A stretch of DNA of 64,000 nt from Geitlerinema sp. BBD 1991-9 (GTDB lineage Bacteria; Cyanobacteriota; Cyanobacteriia; Cyanobacteriales; Geitlerinemataceae), in the NCBI GenBank assembly GCA_001657325.1, contig LWRO01000033.1, positions 1 to 64,000 of the forward strand, read 5' to 3'. The position numbers and the translations under genes are program-made. Positions 63,653 to 64,000 of this stretch are shown in pieces (positions within the stretch are counted from its first letter, which is position 1; each line of letters begins with the position of its first letter). The notes under the pieces are model-generated. The model had not been told where the DNA came from. It made no database searches and saw only the letters and a program-made list of their open reading frames with translations.

Positions 63653-64000
63653 ATTTGGTGCATACCCGAGTAGATGAGGAAGCGATCGATGCGTGCGGTG
63701 TCGCTGGGGGGATCTTCATCGATTTTGAGGAAGAGAACCCGATCGACCCCTTCGATCGATTCGATCGCTCGGTAGAGATCGGACTTGTGCGGTTTGCGGC
63801 CGAACTGCCAACCTCGACCGTCAAATCCCCCCGTCAGAGGATGGAGGAAATGCTCGATCGATTCGGTCACTTTGACATCGAGCGAAATCGACGCTTCTAA
63901 GGAAACGGGGACGATATCGGCGGTAACTGTCACTTTGACCCAGTCGGGGCCGGCGATCCAAAGATCGATACCGGGAGTTCGGCGACGGTTGAGGTATTCT
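63631..64000 (-). CDS. Baseplate protein, C-terminal part, cut by the window edge
   Basis: The frame is open to the window end (EYLNRRRTPGIDLWIAGPDW then VKVTVTADIVPVSLEASISL). HPLTGGFDGRGWQFGRKPHKS, shortened here, and LYRAIESIEGVDRVLFLKID correspond to the C-terminal domain of putative baseplate assembly (gp47/TIGR02243-like) proteins. Most of the gene lies beyond 64000. The ending (QITVSSEQ) comes from the heptamer array. It is upstream of the other baseplate genes on the same strand, so it belongs to one operon. Confidence 0.8.
   Translation of the reverse strand, partial: EYLNRRRTPGIDLWIAGPDWVKVTVTADIVPVSLEASISLDVKVTESIEHFLHPLTGGFDGRGWQFGRKPHKSDLYRAIESIEGVDRVLFLKIDEDPPSDTARIDRFLIYSGMHQITVSSEQ

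Overview
The window looks like chromosomal DNA from a filamentous, non-heterocystous-type cyanobacterium. The evidence is a very high density of the palindrome CGATCG, a Ser/Thr kinase fused to a GUN4 domain, an XDP2-type PEP-CTERM surface protein, a DUF6464 protein, a FutB/SfuB-like iron permease and a thylakoid-CIS-like baseplate operon. The lineage is inferred from gene content and style only; no rRNA or tRNA gene was seen.

Layout. 1-4.7 kb is an accessory patch: one methyltransferase gene between two decayed IS630-family elements. 4.7-10 kb holds small housekeeping and conserved genes (2H phosphoesterase, YciI protein, SRP RNA, phasin-like protein, FemAB-like acyltransferase, SGNH lipoprotein, duplicated Cys-motif lipoprotein), followed by a MITE with an 8-bp target duplication. 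10.5-16 kb carries proS, an XDP2 surface protein, cutA and an M23 lipoprotein. 16-22 kb carries a 1219-residue repeat protein with a very basic Lys/Thr/Arg segment, a kinase-GUN4 protein and an SDR.

22.5-33.5 kb is the highlight: an eight-gene chemosensory operon with the gene content of the Pseudomonas Wsp surface-sensing pathway (WspB-like CheW, CheR-TPR, two WspA-like receptors, WspD-like CheW, CheA-REC, WspF-like CheB). Its final output protein has a WspR-like receiver joined to a class III nucleotide cyclase domain instead of GGDEF. The cyclase residues predict ATP as substrate, so the pathway would signal through cAMP rather than c-di-GMP.

33.6-39.2 kb has a LysR regulator and, between two copies of a MITE-like repeat, a YHS protein and two neighbouring Rieske fusion enzymes (Rieske-glutamate synthase-like FMN enzyme; Rieske-ThDP enzyme). 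39.3-45.1 kb has a one-cysteine peroxiredoxin, a duplicated C39-type protein, a DUF4157 metalloprotease-like protein and miaB. 46.2-52.1 kb is a giant DUF4347/cadherin-like/RTX surface protein. 52.2-57.5 kb has an iron permease, ParA, small conserved proteins and a PGM1-like ATP-grasp ligase. 58.1-59.6 kb is a CcdA/thioredoxin-lipoprotein pair. 59.8-64 kb is the 3' part of an operon for a contractile injection system (two baseplate J-type proteins, a gpI-like tail protein and a fibre-like protein), cut by the window edge.

Heptanucleotide tandem arrays (TGACTGG / TGAGCAG types) sit at the 3' ends of four genes and contribute their last codons or stop codons. Functions are from family recognition by reading; no searches were run.
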